Shown: piece after piece, positions 52,278 to 59,949 of the stretch | Layout: every line of letters begins with the position of its first letter | Numbering within the stretch: position 1 is the first letter of the stretch | DNA from: Gemmatimonadota bacterium | GTDB lineage: Bacteria > JAAXHH01 | Direction: 5' to 3' | Assembly (NCBI GenBank): GCA_026702745.1 | Contig: JAPPBT010000060.1 | Span: 46,571 to 110,570 of the forward strand | DNA: 64,000 bases | Translations under genes and position numbers: made by a program | Notes under the pieces: generated by a model | What the model saw: the letters and a program-made list of their open reading frames with translations, nothing else | The model's database searches: none | What the model was told of the DNA's origin: nothing

Positions 52278-53072
52278 ATGGATCCCACTTACGGGACGTC
52301 GAATGTACTTGCGCCTCGAGGGTTTCCATCCGTCTTCCTGCTTGAATCAGGAAGGCCGGGTCGTACTTTTTTTGGCCGGCAACGCACACGTGTGCATACG
52401 TGGAGAATCTCCTTGCCGCTCTATGAGTTCACCCTCACGGATTTCCTGTTTCCCGCGGATCTGCCGAACAACAAGGCCAATTTCCGCTTCGTCGTCGACC
52501 TGCGTTTTATCAACCACCGGAGCCAGTTCGCCACCGAACATGCCGTAATGCCCAGTCTCGACACTTTCTGGGAATGCGATACCGGGAGATCGGGCAAGCC
52601 GAATTACGTTCGAAGCGCCGGGGAGGAGAATCTCAGGATCGGCGAAGGCAAGCCCGACCGGTGCGGCCGGTTCGAAATGGACGCAATAGACGACTGGGAC
52701 AAGCTGATCCTGCTGGTGCGGGGGAAGCGTATCCATTCCATACAGTTCAAGGTGTTCGACGTGGACCGCCGGGACGCCTGGGACAAGATCAAGGACTTCC
52801 TGGGCGGAATCGTCGAAGCCGTCGTCGGCAGAATCAAGGGAACGATCCCGGAAAACCTGCCCCTGAACCTGCCCGAATCCCTGGGCGGCGCCGCGGACGA
52901 CCTGCAGTCCTTCCTCCTGAAGAAGATCGCGGGTGGCGACGCAATCCTCTTCAGGGGATCAACCCCGCTCGGAGAATTGACCGATGGGGAAAAGGCCCAC
53001 CTGACGGTCCACGGCCGGGGCACCGGTGGAACCTACATGATCGGTTTCGACCTCACCCAGCGGGATGGATGA
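52278..53072 (+). CDS. Hypothetical protein coupled to a metallophosphoesterase
   Basis: A 264-residue protein of no family I recognise. Its best-preserved part is residues 48-264: a beta-rich region, a hydrophobic loop near residues 175-215 (LGGIVEAVVGRIKGTIPENL) and a terminal Gly-rich strand GRGTGGTYMIGF. The end overlaps the next gene (ATGA), so the two are coupled. The first 30 codons are doubtful: no ribosome site is clear for 52278, and a T7 tract at 52367-52373 lies where a neighbouring frame (start 52303) also looks coding, so slippage or a base error there would change the N-terminus. Function unknown. Confidence 0.6.
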   Translation: MDPTYGTSNVLAPRGFPSVFLLESGRPGRTFFGRQRTRVHTWRISLPLYEFTLTDFLFPADLPNNKANFRFVVDLRFINHRSQFATEHAVMPSLDTFWECDTGRSGKPNYVRSAGEENLRIGEGKPDRCGRFEMDAIDDWDKLILLVRGKRIHSIQFKVFDVDRRDAWDKIKDFLGGIVEAVVGRIKGTIPENLPLNLPESLGGAADDLQSFLLKKIAGGDAILFRGSTPLGELTDGEKAHLTVHGRGTGGTYMIGFDLTQRDG

Positions 53073-54466
53073 CCAGAAACGTCATGATTGTAATCATCAG
53101 CGATCTTCACCTTACGGACGGTACGACCGGGCAGACCATCAAGGAAAACGCCTTTCGGATCTTTGCCAGGCGGGTCCGGGACATGGCCATCTCGGCTTCA
53201 TGGCGCAAGGGAGGCCGGTACCAGCCGATCGAGCGAATCGACATCCTCCTTCTCGGAGATATCCTGGACGTCCTCAGGTCCACCGCGTGGCTGGAGAATG
53301 ACTACGGACCGCGCCCCTGGAGCGATCCCGATGATCTGCCTTACATCGGGAAGCTGAACGACATAACCACCGCTATCCTGGCGCACAACGAACCGTCGCT
53401 CACCTGCCTCAGGAACCTGGCCGAACCCGGTGGTCTCCTGCTGCCTCCGCCAGGCGGCGCCAATGGGGACCCACGGCCGTCCGAACCCGGCCTGCCGGTC
53501 GAGGTCGGCATCCACTACATGGTGGGGAACCACGATTGGTTCTACTGCGTCCCCGGTAGATCCAGCCAGCTCCTCCGCAGAAAGGTCGCAGCCGCCCTGG
53601 GCCTGGAAAACGACCCTGAACAGCCCTTTCCCCACGAGCCCGAAGATTCGACCCGCATTGCCGGGATACTGCAGGCGCACGGCGTCCGGGCGTGCCATGG
53701 CGATATCTACGATCCGTTCAACTACTCCGGTTCACGGGACCAACCCTCCCTGGGAGACGCGATCTTGATCGAGCTGTTGAATCGATTCCCCTTCGAAGTC
53801 CGCAACCGCATGGGTTCGCTGCTTCCCCGGACCTTTATCGAAGGCCTGCGCGAACTGGACAATGTCCGTCCGCTGGCCGCGGCTTCCGTCTGGGTCGACG
53901 CGCTGCTGCATGAACACGGCGTGTCCCCGATGCAGGCCGGGAAAGTCAAGGATACGTGGAACAACCTGGTGGACGACTTCCTGGCCCTGGATTTCATACG
54001 GGACCGAGGTTCGATGTACAACCCCTTCGAGAGCGTGGACAAGCTGGAGTACGCGCTCCGGTTCACGCGGGACGTTCCGCTGGGCCTGTCCGGCAGGCTG
54101 GGTGCATGGTGGAACCGGGTGACGGGCGATTCTGCGGACTCCTACTTTGCTCACGCGGCCAGGGAGAAAGCGGTTGAGGACCACGAAGCCCGCTTCGTGG
54201 TGTACGGACACACCCATCATCACGAAATCGTGCCCCTCGACGTCGCGCCCCTCGGCATCGCGACGGGGAACGGGCGCCGGGGCGCGCAGGTCTACTTCAA
54301 CGCGGGTACCTGGCGCCGGGTGCATCGCCTCGCCCGGTCCTCCCGTTCAGGCCGTGCCTTCATCGCCTACGACGTCATGACCTACCTGGCCTTTTTCAAG
54401 GACGACGAACGAAAGGGACGGCCCTTCGCGTGCTGGTCCGGGGCGCTCGGGGAAGGCCAGGGGTAG
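53069..54466 (+). CDS. Calcineurin-like metallophosphoesterase
   Basis: A 465-residue protein. Metal motifs in order: IISDLHL near residue 9 (D-x-H), LLLGDILD near residue 69 (GD), YMVGNHDWFY near residue 150 (GNHD), and VYGHTHHHE near residue 380 (GHTH). Such enzymes hydrolyse phosphoesters using two metals; the substrate may be a nucleotide, lipid or DNA. Its length exceeds the approximately 250 residues of the fold, with large inserts between GNHD and GHTH. The start overlaps the upstream gene by 4 bases, so they may form a complex or work together. Confidence 0.88.
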   Translation: MTRNVMIVIISDLHLTDGTTGQTIKENAFRIFARRVRDMAISASWRKGGRYQPIERIDILLLGDILDVLRSTAWLENDYGPRPWSDPDDLPYIGKLNDITTAILAHNEPSLTCLRNLAEPGGLLLPPPGGANGDPRPSEPGLPVEVGIHYMVGNHDWFYCVPGRSSQLLRRKVAAALGLENDPEQPFPHEPEDSTRIAGILQAHGVRACHGDIYDPFNYSGSRDQPSLGDAILIELLNRFPFEVRNRMGSLLPRTFIEGLRELDNVRPLAAASVWVDALLHEHGVSPMQAGKVKDTWNNLVDDFLALDFIRDRGSMYNPFESVDKLEYALRFTRDVPLGLSGRLGAWWNRVTGDSADSYFAHAAREKAVEDHEARFVVYGHTHHHEIVPLDVAPLGIATGNGRRGAQVYFNAGTWRRVHRLARSSRSGRAFIAYDVMTYLAFFKDDERKGRPFACWSGALGEGQG

Positions 54467-54708
54467 GTACCTGGTATAACAGTTCCTCACCGGACTCCTC
54501 TACCGTACCACGTCGCAATGCTCAGGCGAAATCCTCGAACAACTGCCCGCGCGCGGCTTGGATCCATTTGTGCGCTGCACCCCAGACCGCGTCACAGTGT
54601 CAGACATTTATCTAAAATAGTTAATTAAATTGATTATTAACAAACACACATTACATTCTGCAAAACAGATCTTACACGAACTCGATCTCCTGGAAATAGA
54701 GAGACAGA

Positions 54709-56841
54709 ATGGCCGTACTTTGTCACAAAAAAACCGCTTTGAGGATTGTCACCGCATGCAGGAGTGTCCTTGTTCTTGTATTCCTGAGTCTGCTGGTACT
54801 GTCTTCGTGTGGCAAAGACGGCCCGACCAGACCGGATGGAAGTCCGGTTTCTTCACCTGCACCCGCACCCACACCGGCGCGGATCAGTATAACACCTTCG
54901 AGCGTTTCTTTAACTGAAATCGGTGAGACCGCGAGGTTAAGTGCAACAGTCTACAGTAACGACAGTGCTGTCCTATCCGGTGCTGTCCTGTCCTGGGCAA
55001 GCAGTAATGCCAACGTGGCTGTCGTCGACAACGGGGGATTGGTGACCGCCGTGTCGTACGGTACGGCGCAGGTCACCGCACGGTCCGGAAACGCATCTCA
55101 ATCCGTACAAGTTACGGTGATACAGGAAGCCAGCCGCATCGTCATCGAACCGGCCATGGCGACCTTGATGTCCCTTGGACAGACCTTACAAATGACTGCC
55201 GCCGTGTTCGACAAGAACGAACAGCCGGTGAAAGACGCCGAAGTGGCCTGGCAGAGTAGCAGCGAGGGGGTGGCCACTGTCGACGATGGGGGACTGGTGA
55301 CGGCCGTGTCGAATGGCACGGCGCTGATCAGTGCGCGTTCGGGAAGCGCGTCTCAAACCGTACAGGTTACGGTGATGCAGGAAGCGGGCCGCATCGTCAT
55401 CGAACCCTACATGGTGACGCTCTTTCGATTTGGTTTCGGTGAGAGAAGTCCCCGCAAGACCGTCAAATTGTCCGCTACCGTACTGGATGCGAACGGTCGT
55501 GAGTTAGAAGATGCAGAAGTGAAGTGGTCCAGCAACAAGGGCATTGTCACCGTCGATGAAGGGGGGCTGGTAACTGCTGTAAGTGATGGTACGGCAGAGA
55601 TCACCGCCCGGTCCGGCGACGCCTCGGCGTCGGTCGCCGTCCGCGTTCTGCTGCCCGTTATTATCGAATCCAGTCTGCCGTTAGACCACAGCCGCGGCAT
55701 CCCCATATTGCGACTCGACACCGAGGGTCAGACCGCCCAGCTCTCCGCAATCGTGTATGATGTGAATGGTCAGGAAGTTGAAGGCGCACCGGTAGAATGG
55801 GAACACGTCGAAGATTGCTTTATCTGCGTTGGCACGAATGTGGTCACGGTCGACGAAAATGGTCTGGTGACCGCTCGTACAAACGGTGAAACGATCGTCA
55901 ACGTGACCGCAAGTGACTTTCATTGGTCGAATTTCAGCTCGTTACAGGTTTCGGTAAATATCATCCCTTCAGGTGGAGCGCATATCAGGGTCTACCCTCC
56001 CCATCTGCACCTGGGTATCGGTATGATGGTACAGCTTTCCACGTCAATGTACGACGAAGACGGGCAGGTGGTAGAGGATACCGAGTTTGCCTGGTCCAGC
56101 GATGACAATACAGTAGCCACCGTGGACGCTGACGGACTGGTAACTGCCGAAGCCTACGGTATGGCGCGGATTACCGCACAGGCGGACGAACTTTCGGCTT
56201 CAATTTCCTTGATTGTCAGTGCAAGGAGTGACCGGGCAAGACTGATCAGTTTCTACCATGCGACCGATGGAGAGAATTGGAGAGATTCTGCGTTCAACAA
56301 CTGGCTGAGCACCGCGCCGATTGCCGACTGGGACGGCGTGAAGCTCAATGAGGCGGGAAGGGTGAGAAGCCTGTTGCGCGGGACGCAGAATCTGACCGGT
56401 ACTATTCCTCCTGTACTCGCTCAACTCAGTGAACTTCGCGTACTGCAACTGTTCAGGAACGCGTTGACAGGCAGTATTCCCCCGGAGCTCGGTCAACTCG
56501 CTTATCTCGAAGAATTGTATCTGGGAACAAACCAGTTGACGGGCGGTATTCCGCCGGAACTCGGTCAGCTTGAAAATCTCGAAATCCTGGATCTTTGGCA
56601 AAACCAGTTGTCGGGTAACGTGCCACCGGAACTTGGTCAACTTGCCAACCTAGAAGTGCTCGATCTCTCACGAAACGCGGATCTTTCCGGCCCGCTGCCG
56701 GAAGAGATGCTCAATCTGACGAAACTGGACGCGCTCTCAATAGGGAGTACGCAGTTATGCGTGCCAAAGACCGACCGGTTTGATGAATGGTTGGCCGGGA
56801 TTCGGGTGAAACTCGGTGTTAGCCGCTGCGGAGCGCCGTAA
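54709..56841 (+). CDS. LRR/Ig-like lipoprotein, partner of the LRR-metzincin protein
   Basis: A 710-residue surface protein. A signal peptide ends with lipobox VLSSC; a Pro/Thr-rich spacer follows, then about five bacterial Ig-like (Big_2) domains (TEIGETARLSATVYSNDS, TSLVVTAVSNGTA-type ends, last near residue 505), and one LRR module: a cap GENWRDSAFNNWLS..W, then TGTIPPVLAQLSELRVL, TGSIPPELGQLAYLEEL and further copies, ending with an LCVPKTD cap. These parts are homologous to the protein at 9904-14775, but there is no zinc motif. It may bind the same target or compete with the protease. The upstream 242 bases are AT-rich, with no clear promoter pair. Confidence 0.88.
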   Translation: MAVLCHKKTALRIVTACRSVLVLVFLSLLVLSSCGKDGPTRPDGSPVSSPAPAPTPARISITPSSVSLTEIGETARLSATVYSNDSAVLSGAVLSWASSNANVAVVDNGGLVTAVSYGTAQVTARSGNASQSVQVTVIQEASRIVIEPAMATLMSLGQTLQMTAAVFDKNEQPVKDAEVAWQSSSEGVATVDDGGLVTAVSNGTALISARSGSASQTVQVTVMQEAGRIVIEPYMVTLFRFGFGERSPRKTVKLSATVLDANGRELEDAEVKWSSNKGIVTVDEGGLVTAVSDGTAEITARSGDASASVAVRVLLPVIIESSLPLDHSRGIPILRLDTEGQTAQLSAIVYDVNGQEVEGAPVEWEHVEDCFICVGTNVVTVDENGLVTARTNGETIVNVTASDFHWSNFSSLQVSVNIIPSGGAHIRVYPPHLHLGIGMMVQLSTSMYDEDGQVVEDTEFAWSSDDNTVATVDADGLVTAEAYGMARITAQADELSASISLIVSARSDRARLISFYHATDGENWRDSAFNNWLSTAPIADWDGVKLNEAGRVRSLLRGTQNLTGTIPPVLAQLSELRVLQLFRNALTGSIPPELGQLAYLEELYLGTNQLTGGIPPELGQLENLEILDLWQNQLSGNVPPELGQLANLEVLDLSRNADLSGPLPEEMLNLTKLDALSIGSTQLCVPKTDRFDEWLAGIRVKLGVSRCGAP

Positions 56842-56869
56842 GCTCGTTACCAGCCATATCCGGTTTCCC

Positions 56870-56898
56870 TTGACTTGCGGGGGTTCGCGCCCTACCAT
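56870..56898 (+). promoter_or_regulatory. Promoter for the tRNA pair
   Basis: TTGACT (56870-56875) and TACCAT (56893-56898) lie 17 bases apart, 35 bases before tRNA-Leu, the normal position for a stable-RNA promoter. Confidence 0.5.
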
Positions 56899-56932
56899 GG
56901 TGCAGTTGTGTTGGGAGATCCGGGGACGGTTT

Positions 56933-57019
56933 GCCGGGGTGGTGGAATTGGTAGACACAGGAGACTTAAAATCTCCCGGACCTCAATAGTCCGTGCCGGT
57001 TCGAGTCCGGCCCTCGGCA
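56933..57019 (+). tRNA. tRNA-Leu (UAA)
   Basis: An 87-base cloverleaf. Acceptor stem GCCGGGG pairs with CCTCGGC, discriminator A; D loop GGTGGAATTGGTAGACAC; anticodon stem GGAGA/TCTCC with loop CTTAAAA, giving anticodon TAA; long variable arm GGACCTCAATAGTCC as in leucine tRNAs; T arm GCCGGTTCGAGTCCGGC. CCA is not encoded. Confidence 0.95.
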
Positions 57020-57057
57020 TTCGGGGTCATGAACACACTGGTGAATGCTGATTTGCG

Positions 57058-57131
57058 GGGCGCTTAGCTCAGATGGTTAGAGTGCCACGTTGACATCGTG
57101 GAGGTCAGTGGTTCGATCCCACTAGCGCCCA
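57058..57131 (+). tRNA. tRNA-Val (GAC)
   Basis: A 74-base cloverleaf. Acceptor GGGCGCT pairs with AGCGCCC, discriminator A; D arm GCTCAGATGGTTAGAGT; anticodon stem CCACG/CGTGG with loop TTGACAT, anticodon GAC; T arm GTGGTTCGATCCCAC. CCA is not encoded. It is 38 bases after tRNA-Leu, so both probably share a transcript. Confidence 0.95.
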
Positions 57132-57154
57132 TTCGATTCCGAACCGTAAAACTG

Positions 57155-57183
57155 CCCGGTACGGGTCTCCCCGGCCGGGTTTC
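57155..57183 (+). terminator. Possible terminator after the tRNA pair
   Basis: CCCGG (57155-57159) pairs with CCGGG (57175-57179) across a GC-rich loop, followed by TTTCT. It lies 24 bases after tRNA-Val. The stem is short, so this is tentative. Confidence 0.45.
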
Positions 57184-57198
57184 TCATGCCCACTCGAT

Positions 57199-57258
57199 CC
57201 GCAACCTGTTGCTGTTAACCGCATCCAGTTGCCATTGACCGCAACCTGTTCCTATTCC
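57199..57258. repeat. Degenerate 20-bp tandem repeat, three copies, before the dehydratase gene
   Basis: Three units beginning CCGCA, 20 bases each; units 1 and 3 share CCGCAACCTGTT. It ends at the base before the start-codon region of the gene at 57261, so it occupies the ribosome-binding region. Confidence 0.7.
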
Positions 57259-57260
57259 GC

Positions 57261-58310
57261 ATGAAGATCACGGACGTCAAGGCCGTCTACCCGTCACGGA
57301 ACAAGAAAGGGACGGGCGCCTGGCAGGAATACTACTGGCAGATCGTGGTCCGGGTGGACACGGACGCGGGCGTGACCGGGTACGGGTATGGCGGGGGCGG
57401 CGAGCCCGGCAGACTGATCGTCAACGGCCATCTGCGCGATGCACTGATCGGCAGGTCCATCGGGAGCGTGGAGGATATCCGCCGGGTTTGGGACCACCTT
57501 TACTTCAAGTCCCTGCCGTACGGCCGCGGCGGCATCGCGATCATGGCCCTGAGCGGGATCGACCTGGCGCTGTGGGATCTGCTCGGAAAGGCCGAGGGCC
57601 GGCCCGTGTACGATCTGATCGGGGGTATGAAGAAGGAAAAGATCCGCGCCTATGCGACCGGGGGCGATCTGTCCCGGGTCCGCGACCTGGGCTACACCGC
57701 GGTGAAGCGCTCGCACCAGTGGCGGTCAGAAGCCGACTTCGATTCGGCCGTGATCCAGGCGGTCCGTTGCAGGGAGATGTTCGGCCGGGACGCGCTGCTC
57801 ATGTTCGACTGCTATATGTCCTGGGACGCCGCGGTTGCCTTGCGGATGCGAGAAATCCTGGACGAATATGCGCCCTACTGGTTCGAGGATCTCGTCACAC
57901 CGGACCATCTGACCGAACTGGCGGAACTCCGGCCCCAGCTGGCTCCCGTGCTGTTGGCCGGCGGCGAGCATGACTTCTCCCACCACGCTTTCGCCGCCAT
58001 CGCCCGCGCCGGCGCCCTGGACCTGTGGCAGCCCGATATCACGTGGTGCGGCGGCATAACGGCCGGACTGCGAATCGTGGATCTGGCAAGATCACACGGC
58101 GTGCCCGTTTGCCCCCATCGCGGCGGTGAGATCTGGGGGCTGCACCTGATCGCGGCCACGGACTGCATGGACCTGGCGGAGACCCACCCGGACCGGTGGA
58201 GTGGTGGGAAGGACGAGGTCCTGCTCGACGAGCCCGTGGTGTCGGAAGGCCGCATCGCACCGACCGGCCGACCGGGATTCGGCGTCACGCCGAGACCGGA
58301 ATTCACCTGA
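57261..58310 (+). CDS. Enolase-superfamily enzyme, rhamnonate dehydratase-like (MR/MLE)
   Basis: A 349-residue mandelate racemase/muconate lactonising-type enzyme. The metal ligands appear as D in DALLMFDCYMSW, E in WFEDLVTPD and E in LLAGGEHDFSHH; a base candidate His is in PVCPHRGGE. Segment LWQPDITWCGGITAG and the GGEHDF pattern match sugar-acid dehydratases of the L-rhamnonate type, which remove water to form 2-keto-3-deoxy sugar acids. Exact substrate is inference. It fits with the FAH and oxidoreductase genes as a sugar-acid catabolic enzyme. There is no standard ribosome site; a repeat occupies that space. Confidence 0.83.
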   Translation: MKITDVKAVYPSRNKKGTGAWQEYYWQIVVRVDTDAGVTGYGYGGGGEPGRLIVNGHLRDALIGRSIGSVEDIRRVWDHLYFKSLPYGRGGIAIMALSGIDLALWDLLGKAEGRPVYDLIGGMKKEKIRAYATGGDLSRVRDLGYTAVKRSHQWRSEADFDSAVIQAVRCREMFGRDALLMFDCYMSWDAAVALRMREILDEYAPYWFEDLVTPDHLTELAELRPQLAPVLLAGGEHDFSHHAFAAIARAGALDLWQPDITWCGGITAGLRIVDLARSHGVPVCPHRGGEIWGLHLIAATDCMDLAETHPDRWSGGKDEVLLDEPVVSEGRIAPTGRPGFGVTPRPEFT

Positions 58311-58396
58311 ACTTCCGGGTAACCTGCATCCGCTCCCGTGGAATCTCAGGAGGCGTTTCGATTTACCTTATCTCGATGAAATGGTGTGACTTGTGG

Positions 58397-58446
58397 GTTA
58401 TTCCCCGGCTCGATCGGGGAATTGACGCCGGATCATTTCCGGCATG
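58397..58446. repeat. REP-like double palindrome
   Basis: Two adjacent perfect hairpins: ATTCCCCG GCTCGAT CGGGGAAT followed by GCCGGA TCATT TCCGGC. The first resembles the widely dispersed palindromic elements of the form GTCATCCCCGGCTTGACCGG. Its function here is unknown; it lies between two genes. Confidence 0.6.
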
Positions 58447-58513
58447 TTGATGCATCGGCATGGACCGCGCCTCGTACTGCAGCACGGCGGCGCAAAAAAG
58501 GAAAGGAGGAATT

Positions 58514-58546
58514 ATGATATCTGAACAACGGAGGTGTGACGACTGA
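58514..58546 (+). CDS. Ten-residue leader peptide upstream of pyrD (putative)
   Basis: The short frame MISEQRRCDD follows AAGGAGG, with four bases between it and the ATG. Its TGA stop overlaps the 5' stem of the hairpin ACTGAT CTG ATCAGT (58542-58556), and a further 10 bases downstream begins the mutually exclusive pair of hairpins ending in a T run. This is the layout of an attenuator leader, where ribosome movement on a short peptide decides which hairpin forms. Whether it is translated is unproven. Confidence 0.5.
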   Translation: MISEQRRCDD

Positions 58547-58566
58547 TCTGATCAGTTGACATTCCT

Positions 58567-58615
58567 CCAGACGCAAGCCGGGCGTCTCGTATTTCCAGGG
58601 GCGTCCGGTTTTTTT
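58567..58615 (+). terminator. Attenuator-like terminator with competing hairpin before pyrD
   Basis: CCGGGCG (58578-58584) pairs with CGTCCGG (58602-58608), followed by seven T residues (58609-58615): a classic intrinsic terminator. The competing hairpin AGACGC (58569-58574) pairs perfectly with GCGTCT (58582-58587), which shares the 5' arm of the terminator, so only one can form. It lies 126 bases before pyrD. Confidence 0.6.
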
Positions 58616-58740
58616 GTGCTTGCGCCCCATGCCGGCCGGGTATAATCGTGCATAGACGGAGCGACAACCTCGGTCAGATCGCATTGGCCGGCGCGCGACT
58701 CCGGTCACGTCCCGATCGATCATTCAGGACCACGCCGCCC

Positions 58741-59949
58741 ATGTCTCTCTACCCCCTCATTCGTCCCCTGCTGTTCCGCCTGGACCCGGAGTGGATCCAT
58801 CGCGCAACGCTGTCCGCGGTCGGCAGGGCGGGTCGCATACCTCCCGTGCGCGGAATGCTCCGGGGCCTCCTCACCGTGGACGATCCGCGGCTCAGGGTGG
58901 AAGCCGGTGGCCTCGCCTTTCCCAATCCCGTCGGTTTGGCCGCCGGATTCGACAAGAACGGCGTGGCCATGGAAGGACTCGCTGCGGCGGGATTCGGATT
59001 CGTGGAGGTGGGTTCGGTCTCGGCCCATCCTTCGGCGGGCAATCCCGAACGGCCACGGCTGTTCCGTGTACCGGAAGATGAAGCGATCGTGGTCAATTAC
59101 GGGGTGCCCAACGACGGTGCGGACGCGGTGGCGCGGCGATTCGATTCCGCTCGGACGCGGCAGTCGCCCGGGTCGCCCGGGTCACCCGGATCGCCCGGAT
59201 CGCCCGTTCAGCCTGGGTCGGCCCGCCCGCCCGATCGGCTCGGCCAGCCCGGAGAGGCCCGCCCGCCCGTTCCCCTGGGCATCAACCTGGTGGAGACGAA
59301 CACCGGGAGACCGGCGGATGCGGAAGAGGTAGTGGAGGAACTGGTCGCGGCGATGCGTCCCTTTCTGGGTCTGGCCGATTACGCGACGCTCAATCTGAAC
59401 TGCCCGAACACGACGTCGGGCCACAGCCCCTTCGACGATCCGGGCACGCTGGGGAAGCTGCTCTCGGGATACGCCGGCTACGACACCATGCCGCCTACCT
59501 TCCTGAAGGTGGTGCCGACCACTGACCCCGCAACGATCGAGGGGACGCTCGCCGCCATGGATCCATTCCCCTTCGTAAAGGGCATCGTGTCCGGACTGCC
59601 CACCGGAAAGCCCTATGATAGCCTGAAGACCCCGCCACAACTCCTCGAACGCATGCCCGGGACCCTTTGCGGCCGGCCGACCCGCACGCTGATCGACGCG
59701 TCCATCCAGGCCTGGTATCCCCGGATGGATCGCGGCCGCCACGTGATCGTCGGGACCGGGGGAATTTTCACGGCCGATGACGTCTACCGGAAGATCAGGT
59801 TGGGCGCGACCCTGGTCCAGGTCTACACGGCCCTCGTCTACCACGGACCGGGCCTGGTGAAGCGAATCAACCGGGGCCTTTGCCGCCTGATGGCCCGGGA
59901 TGGCCTTGACCGGATCACCGATGCCGTGGGCGTGGACAATCCGCCCTAG
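58741..59949 (+). CDS. pyrD: Dihydroorotate dehydrogenase, class 2-like, with repeat insertion and Cys at the catalytic base
   Basis: A 402-residue enzyme of pyrimidine synthesis oxidising dihydroorotate to orotate. The start MSLYPLIRPLLFRLDPEWIHR is the membrane-associating N-terminus of quinone-dependent (class 2) enzymes; FPNPVGLAAGFDKNG, the core, and a C-terminal GTGGIFTADDVYRKIRLGA FMN motif follow. In the loop carrying the catalytic base the protein reads TLNLNCPNTTSG with Cys at residue 221; class 2 enzymes normally have Ser here (NVSSPNT) and class 1 Cys. Residues 140-178 are a Gly/Ser/Pro-rich insertion before PLGINL. An attenuator-like leader precedes it. Convergent with the next gene; stops overlap by 2 bases. 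Confidence 0.88.
   Translation: MSLYPLIRPLLFRLDPEWIHRATLSAVGRAGRIPPVRGMLRGLLTVDDPRLRVEAGGLAFPNPVGLAAGFDKNGVAMEGLAAAGFGFVEVGSVSAHPSAGNPERPRLFRVPEDEAIVVNYGVPNDGADAVARRFDSARTRQSPGSPGSPGSPGSPVQPGSARPPDRLGQPGEARPPVPLGINLVETNTGRPADAEEVVEELVAAMRPFLGLADYATLNLNCPNTTSGHSPFDDPGTLGKLLSGYAGYDTMPPTFLKVVPTTDPATIEGTLAAMDPFPFVKGIVSGLPTGKPYDSLKTPPQLLERMPGTLCGRPTRTLIDASIQAWYPRMDRGRHVIVGTGGIFTADDVYRKIRLGATLVQVYTALVYHGPGLVKRINRGLCRLMARDGLDRITDAVGVDNPP
59164..59208 (+). repeat. In-frame 9-bp tandem repeat inside pyrD
   Basis: Five copies of a 9-base unit (TCGCCCGGG and variants) encoding Ser-Pro-Gly repeats, in the inserted segment before the conserved PLGINL strand. Confidence 0.88.

Noticed and set aside
56933..57131. 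Integration site at the tRNA pair
   Set aside because: tRNA genes are common targets, but no integrase, direct repeat of a tRNA end or compositional change was seen nearby.
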